Below, piece after piece: positions 1 through 8,203 of a stretch of DNA of 64,000 nucleotides. Where the stretch lies: assembly GCF_027587205.1 (NCBI RefSeq), contig NZ_JAPDOD010000022.1, forward strand, positions 62,001 through 126,000, in the 5' to 3' direction. The notes below the pieces were generated by a model, which worked only from the letters and a program-made list of their open reading frames with translations, made no database searches and was not told the DNA's origin. A program made the position numbers and the translations under genes. The stretch comes from Solirubrobacter ginsenosidimutans (GTDB taxonomy: Bacteria > Actinomycetota > Thermoleophilia > Solirubrobacterales > Solirubrobacteraceae). The number at the start of each line of letters is the position of its first letter. The first letter of the stretch is position 1.

Positions 1-98
1 AGGAACGCGACCGCGTCGCTGGAGCCCAGGCCGGGGTGGCGCGCCTCGTCGGTCGGGCGACGGCCGGGGGAGAACGGAATGATCTCGACCGTCGTCAA
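1..98 (-). CDS. Partial CDS at left edge, unknown product
   Basis: An open frame on the minus strand starts at a TTG at 96-98 and runs off the left end of the window. The 32 visible codons begin MTTVEIIPFSPGRRPTDEAR and contain no stop. The start lies about 15 bases after the stop of the DsbA-like gene, a spacing typical of an operon. Too little is visible to name a family. An alternative is untranslated sequence that happens to be open in a GC-rich region. Confidence 0.35.
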   Translation of the reverse strand, partial: MTTVEIIPFSPGRRPTDEARHPGLGSSDAVAF

Positions 99-114
99 GA
101 CGGCCGACGCTACA

Positions 115-927
115 TCACCGCGCGGTCCAGTAGAAGTCCGCGCCGGCCGGGATCGGCGTCGCCACGCGGGTCAGCGCGGCGCGGGTCTTGGCCGGGTCGG
201 TCTGCATGATCGCGATGATCTCGACAGTCGCGAGCGGCTCGGTGGTCCAGCTCAGCACCTGCTCGACGGACTCCGGCTTGGCGCGGCGGGTCAGGCCGAA
301 GTTGGCCATCGCGGCCTCGTAGACCTCGATGGGATTGAAGCCGGGGATCGAGAACGTGCGGCCGTCCGAGGCGCTCAGCTCGTAGCTCGGCGCCGTGTAG
401 CGCCGCTCGTGGGCGGGACCGCCGAGCTTGTGGTCCAGGCGGCGGGCGGCGGGGGAGGGAGAGCGGGCGGCCTCGATGTCCGCGCGCAGGGCGTCCTCCA
501 CCGCCGGCATCCGGCTCCAGCGCTCCAGGTCGCCCGGGTCCAGACCGACGTCAGTGGCCGCGGCGGCGAGCAGCGCCGGGTCGTCGAGCAGGCCGCCGAG
601 CATCGCCCGCACGCGCAGGCGGCGCAGCAGCGCCGCCTCGGCGCCGGGCACGTTGAGGCGGGCGGCGACGATCGCGCGGCACGCCGGCTCCGACGAGAAC
701 GTGCGCGCGTAGGGGTGCGGGTCGATCGGCATCCCGTACTTGCGCTGCAGGCCGGGCGCGCCCTCGGCGAGCTTGGCGTCCTCGCCCGGCTCGAGCGTCA
801 GCACGATCATGTTCAGCCGCCAGCGGAGCTGGTCGCCGTAGTACCAGCGCAGGCGCTGGCGGTTCGGCTCGCCGGAGAAGGCGAAGGGGCAGGCGGGATC
901 GGTGAAGAGCGTGATGTCGACGGCCAC
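115..927 (-). CDS. DsbA-like thioredoxin-fold oxidoreductase
   Basis: This 270-residue protein starts at GTG 927. It begins with a beta strand followed by TDPACPFAFSGEP at about residues 9-21, which matches the active-site position of the DsbA/FrnE/2-hydroxychromene-2-carboxylate isomerase family. The helical insertion and C-terminal thioredoxin part (IPGFNPIEVYEAA, about 195-207) are also present. Only one cysteine sits at the active site (CPFA rather than CxxC), so disulfide exchange is unlikely in the usual form and a glutathione- or thiol-dependent isomerase-type role is possible. No signal peptide is seen, so it is probably cytoplasmic. The family is fairly clear; the substrate is unknown. 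Confidence 0.7.
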   Translation of the reverse strand: MAVDITLFTDPACPFAFSGEPNRQRLRWYYGDQLRWRLNMIVLTLEPGEDAKLAEGAPGLQRKYGMPIDPHPYARTFSSEPACRAIVAARLNVPGAEAALLRRLRVRAMLGGLLDDPALLAAAATDVGLDPGDLERWSRMPAVEDALRADIEAARSPSPAARRLDHKLGGPAHERRYTAPSYELSASDGRTFSIPGFNPIEVYEAAMANFGLTRRAKPESVEQVLSWTTEPLATVEIIAIMQTDPAKTRAALTRVATPIPAGADFYWTAR

Positions 928-996
928 GCGCAGCCAGGCTACTTCACCCGCAGCGTCACCAGCTTCGTCTGCGTCCGGATCCCTAGTCTGCCGCGG

Positions 997-1701
997 ATGT
1001 CAGTCCTTGACCTCGTGGAACGGATCGCCCGCGACGAGCTCGCCGAGCTCCTCGGCGACGTCACACAACCGCCGGCCGAGGAACCCGTGCTCGTCCGCGG
1101 TACTGAGGAGCAGCTCGCCGCGCAACTGGCCGCCGAGCACCACGGCGAGTGCTGGGACACGTTCGCCGCCGGCGCCGTCTCGGAGGCGTTCACCGGCCGC
1201 GCGCTGGACCTCTATCACGCCTCGACCCCCTGGCTGCGGGACGACAACGACGCGGCCGAGGGTGCTGCCGAGCTGCTGCGCCAGATCGGCGACGGCTACG
1301 CGATGCTCTCCTATCCCGTCGACACCTCGCCGCTGCCCCTTCCGCTGAAGGTGTTCGCCGAGGTCGTGATGCGCGCGCTCGGCATCGACGCGTGGGCGGC
1401 CGCTCTCGGCCACCCGCTCGAGCTCGACGTCGCCGAGGCCGACTACCAGCTCGAGCACCACCAGGACCCGGACACCGACGACCGCGACCCGGACGCGGAT
1501 CTTGCCGGCGCGGTGGACACGGCCACGCGCCGGTTCGAGCTCCTCGAAGTCCTCTGTGACTCCCCGACCGGCCGGACCGCGCTGCAGAGCGACGGCTTCC
1601 GGCGGTTTGCCGTCGAGCAGCTCGTGGCCGGTCACGCGTGGGCCTTCTGGGTGCGGCTAGGCCCGCGTCGTGATCGGAAAGTAAGCCACAGGCTTACCTA
1701 G
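997..1701 (+). CDS. Hypothetical protein, acidic, 234 aa
   Basis: I do not recognise the family. The frame begins MSVLDLVERIARDELAELLG at ATG 997 and encodes an acidic, probably alpha-helical soluble protein with no signal peptide or membrane segment. A Asp/His-rich stretch (about residues 150-165, LEHHQDPDTDDRDPDAD) precedes the last helical third. The frame is also open far upstream of 997, but that part is antisense to the DsbA-like gene and reads as low-complexity Arg/Gly. The last codons and the stop lie inside a perfect hairpin shared with the convergent ackA gene, so the C-terminal tail (about VSHRLT) is dictated by the hairpin sequence. Confidence 0.6.
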   Translation: MSVLDLVERIARDELAELLGDVTQPPAEEPVLVRGTEEQLAAQLAAEHHGECWDTFAAGAVSEAFTGRALDLYHASTPWLRDDNDAAEGAAELLRQIGDGYAMLSYPVDTSPLPLPLKVFAEVVMRALGIDAWAAALGHPLELDVAEADYQLEHHQDPDTDDRDPDADLAGAVDTATRRFELLEVLCDSPTGRTALQSDGFRRFAVEQLVAGHAWAFWVRLGPRRDRKVSHRLT

Positions 1702-1709
1702 CGATCACG
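1669..1709. terminator. Bidirectional hairpin overlapping two convergent stop codons (repeat copy 1)
   Basis: The outer arms cgtgatcg (1669-1676) and cgatcacg (1702-1709) pair perfectly. The inner arms gtaagcc (1681-1687) and ggcttac (1691-1697) pair around an ACA loop. The structure covers the TAG of the upstream plus-strand gene (1699-1701) and the TAA of ackA (1694-1696). It has no U-tract. The same inner stem and ACA loop recur at 23321-23359. A role as a bidirectional terminator or REP-like element is inferred from position. Confidence 0.6.
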
Positions 1710-2773
1710 GCGGCGGCCTGCGTCGCCATCTCGAGCTCCTCGTTGGTGGGGATGACGAGGACGGCGACCGGCGATCGATCGGGGGAGATGACGGTCTCGC
1801 CCGCCTCGTTGCGCGCCGCGTCGATCTCGATCCCGAGCCGCTGGAGCCCCGCCAGAGACCGTGCGCGCACGACCGGGTCGTTCTCGCCCACGCCCGCGGT
1901 GAAGGCGATCGCGTCGGCGCCGCCGAGCGCCGCGAGGTACGCGCCGACGTACTTGCGGATGCGGTAGCAGTAGACGTCCAACGCCAGCTCCGCCGCCCGA
2001 TCGCCCGCTTGGACGCGCCGCTGGACCTCGCGCATGTCGTTGTCGCCGGCCAAGGCCAGCAACCCCGATCGCGAGTTCAGGACCGCGTCGATCTCGTCCG
2101 TCGACAGGTTGTGGGTGCGGCGCAGGTGCAGCACCAGGGCCGGGTCGACGTCTCCGGAGCGGGTCCCCATGACCAGGCCTTCGAGCGGCGTCAGCCCCAT
2201 CGAGGTGTCGATCGAGCGCCCGCCGGCCACCGCGGACGCAGAAGCGCCGTTGCCGAGGTGCAACACGATCACGTTCACGTCGGCGACCGGCCGGCCGAGC
2301 ACCCGCGCGGCCTCGCGGGAGACGTAGGCGTGCGAGGTGCCGTGGAAGCCGTAACGGCGCACGTTCCACGCCCGCGGGACCGCGTACGTGTAGGCGCGCG
2401 GAGGCAGAGTCGTGTGGAAGGCGGTGTCGAAGATCGCGACGTGCGGCACGCCCGGCAGCGCTTTGAGGGCGATCTCGATGCCGTCCGCATTGGCCGGGTT
2501 GTGCAGCGGGGCGAGGACCGAGAGGTCCCGGATCGCGGCCACGACCGCGTCGTTGATCAGCACGGGGGCGGAGAAGCGCTCGCCGCCGTGGACGACGCGG
2601 TGCGCGACCGCGACGACGTCGTCCAGTGGCGCCACCGACAACACATCCGCCAGCGCGGCGGCGTGGTCGACCACCTTCTGCACCGTGCCCGAGCCCAAAG
2701 TCGAGCCGGAGGCCACGTCGATCACCGACCACTTCAGCGACGACGAGCCGCAGTTGACGACGAAGACGCTCAC
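1694..2773 (-). CDS. ackA: Acetate kinase
   Basis: Acetate kinase interconverts acetyl phosphate plus ADP with acetate plus ATP in the cytoplasm. The 359-residue product has the expected family length and motifs: VVNCGSSSLKW at residues 5-15 with Asn7, HRVVHGG, the catalytic region AIFDTAFHTTLP, YGFHGTSHAYVS, the nucleotide-binding VLHLGNGAS, and MGTRSGDVDP. The GTG start at 2773 is chosen because SVFVVNCG is the canonical N-terminus; the frame is open further upstream but overlaps pta. It is translationally coupled to pta by a GTGA overlap (2770-2773), forming a pta-ackA operon for acetate overflow or assimilation. Its stop lies in the terminal hairpin. Confidence 0.96.
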   Translation of the reverse strand: MSVFVVNCGSSSLKWSVIDVASGSTLGSGTVQKVVDHAAALADVLSVAPLDDVVAVAHRVVHGGERFSAPVLINDAVVAAIRDLSVLAPLHNPANADGIEIALKALPGVPHVAIFDTAFHTTLPPRAYTYAVPRAWNVRRYGFHGTSHAYVSREAARVLGRPVADVNVIVLHLGNGASASAVAGGRSIDTSMGLTPLEGLVMGTRSGDVDPALVLHLRRTHNLSTDEIDAVLNSRSGLLALAGDNDMREVQRRVQAGDRAAELALDVYCYRIRKYVGAYLAALGGADAIAFTAGVGENDPVVRARSLAGLQRLGIEIDAARNEAGETVISPDRSPVAVLVIPTNEELEMATQAAAVIAR

Positions 2774-4812
2774 GAGCTGGCCTGGATGGCCGTGATCGCG
2801 ACGGTGTTGACGATGTCGTGGACGGTCGCGCCGCGCGAGAGGTCGTTGACCGGCTTGTTCAGGCCCTGCAGGACGGGCCCGATGGCGATCGCGTTCGCGG
2901 AGCGCTGCACGGCCTTGTAGGTGTTGTTGCCGGTGTTGAGGTCCGGGAAGATGAAGACCGTGGCGCGGCCCGCGACGTCTGAGTCGGGCAGCTTGGTGCG
3001 CGCGACGCCGGCGTCGACCGCGGCGTCGTACTGGATCGGCCCCTCGACGGACAGCCCAGGTGCCCGGGAACGCACCAGTTCGGTGGCTTCCCGCACGGCC
3101 TCGACCTCGGCCCCGGCACCCGAAGCGCCGGTCGAGTACGACAGCATCGCCACCCGCGGCTCGATCCCGAATTGAGACGCCGTGGCGGCGGAGGAGATCG
3201 CGATGTCGGCCAGTTGCTCGGCGTTCGGGTTCGGGTTGACCGCGCAGTCGCCGTAGACCAGCACGCGGTCGGCCAGGCACATCAGGAAGACGCTCGACAC
3301 GATCGAGACGCCCGGCCGCGTCTTGACCAGCTCGAACGACGGCCGGATCGTCTCCGCGGTCGTGTGCGTCGCCCCGCTCACCATCCCGTCGACCATCCCC
3401 AGCGCGACCATCATCGTGCCAAAGTACGAGACGTCTGAGACCACGTCACGGGCCTGGTCGACGGTCACGCCCTTGTGGGCGCGCCGCGCCGCGTACTCGG
3501 CCGCGAAGCGCTCGAGCAACTCCGGCTCCGACGGATCGACGATGTGGGCGCCGTAGAGGTCCAGGCCCAGCCGCGACGCCGCGCCCCGCACCTCCGCCGC
3601 CGGTCCGAGCAGCGTCAGCTCGACCACCCGCCGGCGCAGGAGGATGTCCGCCGCCCGCAACACGCGCTCGTCCACGCCCTCGGGCAGGACGATGTGCCGG
3701 CCGGCCGCCCGCGCGCGATCCAGCAGCGTGTACTCGAACATCAGCGGTGTCACCACGGCCGAGCGCGTGACGTCGATCCGGTCGAGCAGATCGTCGCCGT
3801 CGACGTGGGTCTCGAAGAGCGCCAGCGCCTTGGTGATCTTGCGCGGCGCGTCGCGGGTGATCGCGCCCTCGCGCGCGCTGGCCAGCGACACGGTCTCGTA
3901 CGTGTCGTGCTCGGTCAGCACGACCGGCACGATCCCGCCGAAGCTCCCCAGCGCGCCGAGGATCAGCTCGGGCGGGCGCAGGCCGCCGGTCAACACCACG
4001 CCCGCGGGGGAGGGCAGCGACGTCGACGCGTGGGCGAACATCGCCGCCAGCAGCACCTCGGCGCGATCGCCGGGCGTGATCAGCACCGCGCCGTCGGTGA
4101 TGCGATCCATCAGGTTCGGAAGCGTCATCGCCGCGACCATGAGGTGCAGCGCCTCGCGGCCGAGCAGCTCGGCGTCGCCCGCGATCACCGTGCCGTGACA
4201 CGCCGCCGCGACCTGGCCAACGGTCGGCGCCATCAACAGGTCGACCTCCGGGAGCGCGTAGATCGGCATCGCGTCGGCGGAGGAGGCCACGGCGTCGAGC
4301 TCGAACCCGCGCACGCGGTTGGCGACCACACCCACGACGTCGGGTCCCCAGCGCCGCCAGGTCGTGAGCGACACGTCGATGGCGGTGGCGATCTCCGCCG
4401 GCGTGCGCCCGTGCCCGCTGACCACCAGCAGCGCGGGCAGACCGAGGTTCAACGCCACGCGCGCGTTGAACGCCAGCTCGCTCGCGGTCCCCGCGAAGTC
4501 CGTCCCTACGACGAGCACGCCGTCGCACTGCGCGGCCAGCGCCCGGTAGCGCGCGACGATCTCCTCCAGCGCCCGGGCCTCATCGGCCCGGACCTCTTCA
4601 TAGCCGACGCCGCACGATGCCTCGTAGGGCAGGAAGGACGCACCCAAAGGGCGCAGCAGGTCGATCAGCGGGTCATGCTCGGGAGCCGCGATGACCGGCC
4701 GGAAGATGCCGAGCCGCTCGACGCGGCGGGTCAGGAGCTGCTGGACGCCGAGCGCGACCGCGGACTTTCCCGTCGCGGGCTCGCAGCCCGAGACGTAGAC
4801 GCCGGGGGTCAT
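2770..4812 (-). CDS. pta: Phosphate acetyltransferase, long form
   Basis: Phosphotransacetylase converts acetyl-CoA and phosphate to acetyl phosphate and CoA. This is the three-domain, 680-residue form. It has an N-terminal dethiobiotin-synthetase-like P-loop domain (SGCEPATGKS, residues 8-17), a central DRTGG domain (about 200-310) and a C-terminal catalytic PTA/PTB domain (about 350-675). Catalytic-domain landmarks are HIVLPEGVDERVLRAA, MVSGATHTTAETIRPS, AMLSYSTGASGAG and FIFPDLNTGNN. The ATG at 4812 gives the P-loop at the usual distance from the N-terminus. It is the first gene of the pta-ackA operon. In other bacteria the N-terminal domains act in allosteric control. Confidence 0.96.
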   Translation of the reverse strand: MTPGVYVSGCEPATGKSAVALGVQQLLTRRVERLGIFRPVIAAPEHDPLIDLLRPLGASFLPYEASCGVGYEEVRADEARALEEIVARYRALAAQCDGVLVVGTDFAGTASELAFNARVALNLGLPALLVVSGHGRTPAEIATAIDVSLTTWRRWGPDVVGVVANRVRGFELDAVASSADAMPIYALPEVDLLMAPTVGQVAAACHGTVIAGDAELLGREALHLMVAAMTLPNLMDRITDGAVLITPGDRAEVLLAAMFAHASTSLPSPAGVVLTGGLRPPELILGALGSFGGIVPVVLTEHDTYETVSLASAREGAITRDAPRKITKALALFETHVDGDDLLDRIDVTRSAVVTPLMFEYTLLDRARAAGRHIVLPEGVDERVLRAADILLRRRVVELTLLGPAAEVRGAASRLGLDLYGAHIVDPSEPELLERFAAEYAARRAHKGVTVDQARDVVSDVSYFGTMMVALGMVDGMVSGATHTTAETIRPSFELVKTRPGVSIVSSVFLMCLADRVLVYGDCAVNPNPNAEQLADIAISSAATASQFGIEPRVAMLSYSTGASGAGAEVEAVREATELVRSRAPGLSVEGPIQYDAAVDAGVARTKLPDSDVAGRATVFIFPDLNTGNNTYKAVQRSANAIAIGPVLQGLNKPVNDLSRGATVHDIVNTVAITAIQASS

Positions 4813-4825
4813 GCCCGGCAGCGTT

Positions 4826-5032
4826 TCAGGTCAGGCGAACCGACGCTTCGCCGAGCGTCACGACGTCGCCCGGATGCAGCTGGCGCCCGCGGCGGGTCTC
4901 GACCTCGCCGTTGACCGTGACCTGCTCGTCGGCCAGCAGCATCTTCGCCTCGCCGCCGGTGTCGACCAGCCCAGCGGCCTTGAGCAGCTGGCCCAGCCGG
5001 ATCATGCCGTCGCGTGCGTGGAACTCGTCCAT
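4826..5032 (-). CDS. S4 domain RNA-binding protein (YbcJ/YaaA-like)
   Basis: This 68-residue protein is essentially one S4 RNA-binding domain: MIRLGQLLKAAGLVDTGGEA, then LLADEQVTVNGEVETRRGRQ and a basic strand ending in a GDVV turn. That is the alpha-L fold seen in YbcJ-type proteins. ATG 5032 gives MDEFHARDGMIRL; ATG codons at 5044 and 5047 are also in frame and would add four or five residues. It is divergent from the LysR gene, with only about 27 bases between starts, and lies 13 bases upstream of pta's start on the same strand. It probably binds structured RNA, but its target is unknown. Confidence 0.8.
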   Translation of the reverse strand: MDEFHARDGMIRLGQLLKAAGLVDTGGEAKMLLADEQVTVNGEVETRRGRQLHPGDVVTLGEASVRLT

Positions 5033-5059
5033 ACCGCACACCATCATGAACGAACCCGT

Positions 5060-5980
5060 ATGGAGCTCCGCCATCTCCGCTATTTCATCGCCGTCGCCGA
5101 GGAGCTGCACTTCCGCCGCGCGGCCGAGCGGCTGCACATGTCCCAGCCGCCGCTGAGCCAGCAGATCCGCCAGCTCGAGGAGGAGGTCGGCGCGCAGCTG
5201 CTCAGCCGCAACCAGCGCAAGGTCGAGCTGACCGCGGCGGGTGCGGCGTTCCTCGTGCGCGCGCGCGAGATCCTCGACGCGGTCGAGGACGCCGCGCGCC
5301 AGGCGCGGCGGGTGCAGCGCGGCGAGGTCGGGCGGCTCGCGGTCGGCTTCGTCGGCTCCGCGATGTACAGCTTCGTGCCCGAGCTGCTGCGGGCGTTCCG
5401 CGAGCAGGCGCCGGACATCGGGTTGCGCCTGCACGAGATGGGCACGACCGAGCAGCTGCGCCAGCTCGACGACGGCCGGCTCGACGTCGGCTTCCTGCGC
5501 ACCCCGGGGCGCTGGCCCGGCCTGAGCTTCGAGACCGTGCTCGAGGAGGAGATCGTCGTCGCGATGCCGGACGTCCACCCGCTCTCCCAGCACCCGCTGG
5601 TGCACGCCGCGGACCTGGTCGGCGAGTCGCTCGTCCTGCTCACCCCCGCCGGCTCACCGGGGCTGCGGGCCGCGCTGGCGACCTCGATCGCCCAACTCGG
5701 CGGTGAGGAGCAGATCGTCCAGGAAGTAGCGGAGATGCAGACCGTGATCGGCCTCGTGGCCGCGGGCGTCGGGATCTCGCTGGTGCCGGAGTCGGTCCGG
5801 GCGCTGGTGCGCCACGGAGTCACCTACCGGCCGCTGGACGGCAACGCGCCCGTGGTGCGGCTGGCGATGGCCTGGCGGGCGACCGACGAGTCGCCGGTGC
5901 TCGCGGCCTTCCTGGAGAAGGCACGCGCGGCGGCCCCCGCCGAAGGAGAGAGAGGTCGGCGAGGGCCAGCGCGTAAATGA
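5060..5980 (+). CDS. LysR-family transcriptional regulator
   Basis: This 306-residue protein has an N-terminal winged helix-turn-helix (MELRHLRYFIAVAEELHFRR, then AAERLHMSQPPLSQQIRQLE, residues 1-58) and a two-lobe effector domain (about 90-295) with the family pattern GRLAVGFVGSAMYSFVPELL. The closing lobe ends in a typical LAMAWRATDESPVLAAFLEKAR segment. It resembles the BenM/CatM branch in the first 60 residues. ATG 5060 is chosen because MELRHLRYF is the canonical start. It faces away from the S4 gene. Its target is not evident: neither neighbour is a classic LysR-controlled catabolic gene. Confidence 0.92.
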   Translation: MELRHLRYFIAVAEELHFRRAAERLHMSQPPLSQQIRQLEEEVGAQLLSRNQRKVELTAAGAAFLVRAREILDAVEDAARQARRVQRGEVGRLAVGFVGSAMYSFVPELLRAFREQAPDIGLRLHEMGTTEQLRQLDDGRLDVGFLRTPGRWPGLSFETVLEEEIVVAMPDVHPLSQHPLVHAADLVGESLVLLTPAGSPGLRAALATSIAQLGGEEQIVQEVAEMQTVIGLVAAGVGISLVPESVRALVRHGVTYRPLDGNAPVVRLAMAWRATDESPVLAAFLEKARAAAPAEGERGRRGPARK

Positions 5981-6248
5981 CGTCGCCTCGACCCCGGGGA
6001 GGAGAGATATGTACCGGAGCCGCTGCGAGGTGGGGAGCCACCAAGTCGTCGAGAGAGAATGTACGACGCCACGGGTGATTGGTCCAATATCGAGATAGCG
6101 GCCCGGTGATAGCTAGCAAGTCTCACATGTTTAGACTTCTCATCAGGGACCAATCTTGTTGTGCTTCTCAGCGCACGGTAGGTTCGCTCTCAGAAAGGTG
6201 CGCCGGTACGGATCGCCTGCGCGCCGACTGAGAAGAGGGGTCGTTTAC
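5981..6248 (+). promoter_or_regulatory. Structured, AT-richer leader before the M1 peptidase
   Basis: The 268 bases between the LysR stop and the peptidase start contain no supported gene and are AT-richer than the surroundings. Two inverted repeats are visible. GATTGGTCC (6077-6085) pairs with GGACCAATC (6147-6155). CTTCTCAG (6164-6171) pairs with CTGAGAAG (6228-6235), whose 3' part runs into the purine-rich ribosome-binding site (agaagagggg, 6231-6240). A further CTTCTCA occurs at 6136-6142. The 3' pairing could mask the ribosome-binding site. No named riboswitch class was recognised. Confidence 0.4.
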
Positions 6249-8189
6249 ATGCGAGGTCGTTCCTGGGCCGCGATCGGGGGCATTTTCCTCAGCCTGGCGC
6301 TGAGTGCCACCGCGAGCGCGCAGACGTACACGCCCGGAGGGCGCACGTTGGGGGACCGTCTTCCCGAGTTGGCCAACGTCGGCAACACGGGCTACGACGT
6401 CCAGAACTACGACTTGACGCTGAACTACGACCCGGTTGCGAACGTCTTCAACACCGGGACGAAGGCCGACATCACGCTGCGCGCGACGCAGAACCTGTCG
6501 CAGTTCTCGCTCGATTTCCGCGGCCTGAACGTCGACTCCATCACCATCGACGGCGTCGCGGCGACGTTCACGCGCGAGAACGACGATGCGGCGTACAAGA
6601 ACAAGCTGATCGTCACGCCGGCGGCCGGCATCCTCAACAACCGCGTCTTCCACGTCGTCGTCAACTACTCGGGCACGCCGACCGCGATGGAGGACCCGGA
6701 CGAGTCGTTCGAGGGCTGGATCCGTACGACGGACGGCTCGTTCGTCGTCAACGAGCCGATCGGCGCCATGACCTGGTTCCCGAACAACAACCACCCCGCC
6801 GACAAGGCGACCTACGACTTCCACATCACCGTCCCGAGCACGCACACCGCGCTCGGCAACGGCGAGCTCGTGGGCTCCAACCCGCCCGCGCTGAACGCCG
6901 ACGGCCTGACGCGCACGTGGAACTGGCACGACGGCTACCCGACGGCCACCTACCTGACGACGGCGACGGTCGGCGTCTTCGACTTCACGATCGGCGAGGG
7001 CGCGACGGCCAAGGGCGCAGGCGGCAACGCGCTCGGGCTCTACAACGCCTGGGAGAGCACCTTCACGACCGCGCAGAAGACGTCGCTGAACACCGCCGCG
7101 GCGCGTGAGGACCAGATCGTCGCCTTCGAGGCCGACTACAACGGCGTCGCCTACCCGTTCGACTCGATCGGCGCCGTGGCCGACCGCCTGCCGTCCTCGC
7201 TCGGCTACGTGCTCGAGGTCCAGACCAAGATCCACTTCCCGTCCGCGAGCATCAGCCTCAACACGCTCTCGCACGAGATCGCGCATCAGTGGTACGGCAA
7301 CAGCGTCTCGCTGAAGCAGTGGACGGACATCTGGCTCAACGAGGGCTTCGCCACTTGGTTCGCGTGGAACTGGGGCAACAAGTTCAACGGCGGCGCGACC
7401 CTCGAGTCGCAGTTCACCACGAACTACAACCGCGCCTCCAACAACTGGACGACGCCGCCGGCCAACCTGCCGAGCGCCTCGGTCCTGTTCTCGAACTTCC
7501 CGGTCTACACGCGTCCCGCGACGATGATCGAGGGCCTGCGCCAGATCATGGGCGAGCCGGCGTTCCGCGAGCTGCTGAAGGCGTGGCAGACGACCTACCG
7601 CCACGGCAACGCCGACACCGCCGCGTTCATCGCGCTGGCGAAGTCGACCGCCGCCACGAAGGGCGGGTTCGTCCAGGCCAACGTCGACAAGCTCGACACG
7701 TACTTCCAGCAGTGGCTGTTCGGGACGGTCAAGCCGGCGCTGAACCCGACGACGTTCTTCCAGAGCACGTCGACCACCGGCCCGGTCGGCGGCGCGGTGC
7801 CGGCGACGCTCTCGCTCGCGCTGGGCGCGCCGGTCAGCTTCGGCGGCTTCGCGCCCGGCGTCGCCAAGACCTACTCGGCCTCGACGACCGCCACGGTGAT
7901 CTCCACCGCGGGTGACGCGGCGCTGTCGGTCGTGGACCCGAGCAGCAACGCTCCGGGCCGCCTGGTCAACGGCGCGTTCTCCCTGGCCTCGCCGCTGCAG
8001 GCCAAGGCCAACGCCGGCACGCCGGCCGCGGTCAGCGGCACGCCGCTGACGCTGCTCACCTACGCGGGCCCGGTCTCCAACGACCTCGTCACCATCGGCT
8101 TCGATCAGTCGATCGCCGCCAACGAGGCGCTGCGCACCGGCGCCTACAACAAGACGCTCACGTACACGCTGAGCACCACCACGCCATAG
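6249..8189 (+). CDS. Secreted M1-family zinc metallopeptidase
   Basis: This 646-residue exported aminopeptidase-type protein starts at ATG 6249 after a GA-rich ribosome-binding site. A Sec signal (about residues 1-24, ending SATASAQ) precedes the saddle domain. The zinc motif HEIAHQWYGN (His342, His346) is followed 18 residues later by the third ligand Glu365 in NEGFATW, which is the M1 HExxH-18-E arrangement. The usual GAMEN exopeptidase motif appears as GAMTW. After the catalytic and helical parts, a C-terminal beta domain (about 535-646) ends in YNKTLTYTLSTTTP. A very similar ending is found in the small secreted protein at 47030. It probably cleaves extracellular peptides, perhaps as a cell-surface enzyme. 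Confidence 0.9.
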   Translation: MRGRSWAAIGGIFLSLALSATASAQTYTPGGRTLGDRLPELANVGNTGYDVQNYDLTLNYDPVANVFNTGTKADITLRATQNLSQFSLDFRGLNVDSITIDGVAATFTRENDDAAYKNKLIVTPAAGILNNRVFHVVVNYSGTPTAMEDPDESFEGWIRTTDGSFVVNEPIGAMTWFPNNNHPADKATYDFHITVPSTHTALGNGELVGSNPPALNADGLTRTWNWHDGYPTATYLTTATVGVFDFTIGEGATAKGAGGNALGLYNAWESTFTTAQKTSLNTAAAREDQIVAFEADYNGVAYPFDSIGAVADRLPSSLGYVLEVQTKIHFPSASISLNTLSHEIAHQWYGNSVSLKQWTDIWLNEGFATWFAWNWGNKFNGGATLESQFTTNYNRASNNWTTPPANLPSASVLFSNFPVYTRPATMIEGLRQIMGEPAFRELLKAWQTTYRHGNADTAAFIALAKSTAATKGGFVQANVDKLDTYFQQWLFGTVKPALNPTTFFQSTSTTGPVGGAVPATLSLALGAPVSFGGFAPGVAKTYSASTTATVISTAGDAALSVVDPSSNAPGRLVNGAFSLASPLQAKANAGTPAAVSGTPLTLLTYAGPVSNDLVTIGFDQSIAANEALRTGAYNKTLTYTLSTTTP

Positions 8190-8203
8190 CTAAGGTCCCC
8201 ACG

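Noticed and set aside
79..996. Long plus-strand frame continuous with the 234-aa gene
   Set aside because: It is antisense to the DsbA-like gene, is low-complexity Arg/Gly/Ala, and the family-like sequence begins only at ATG 997.
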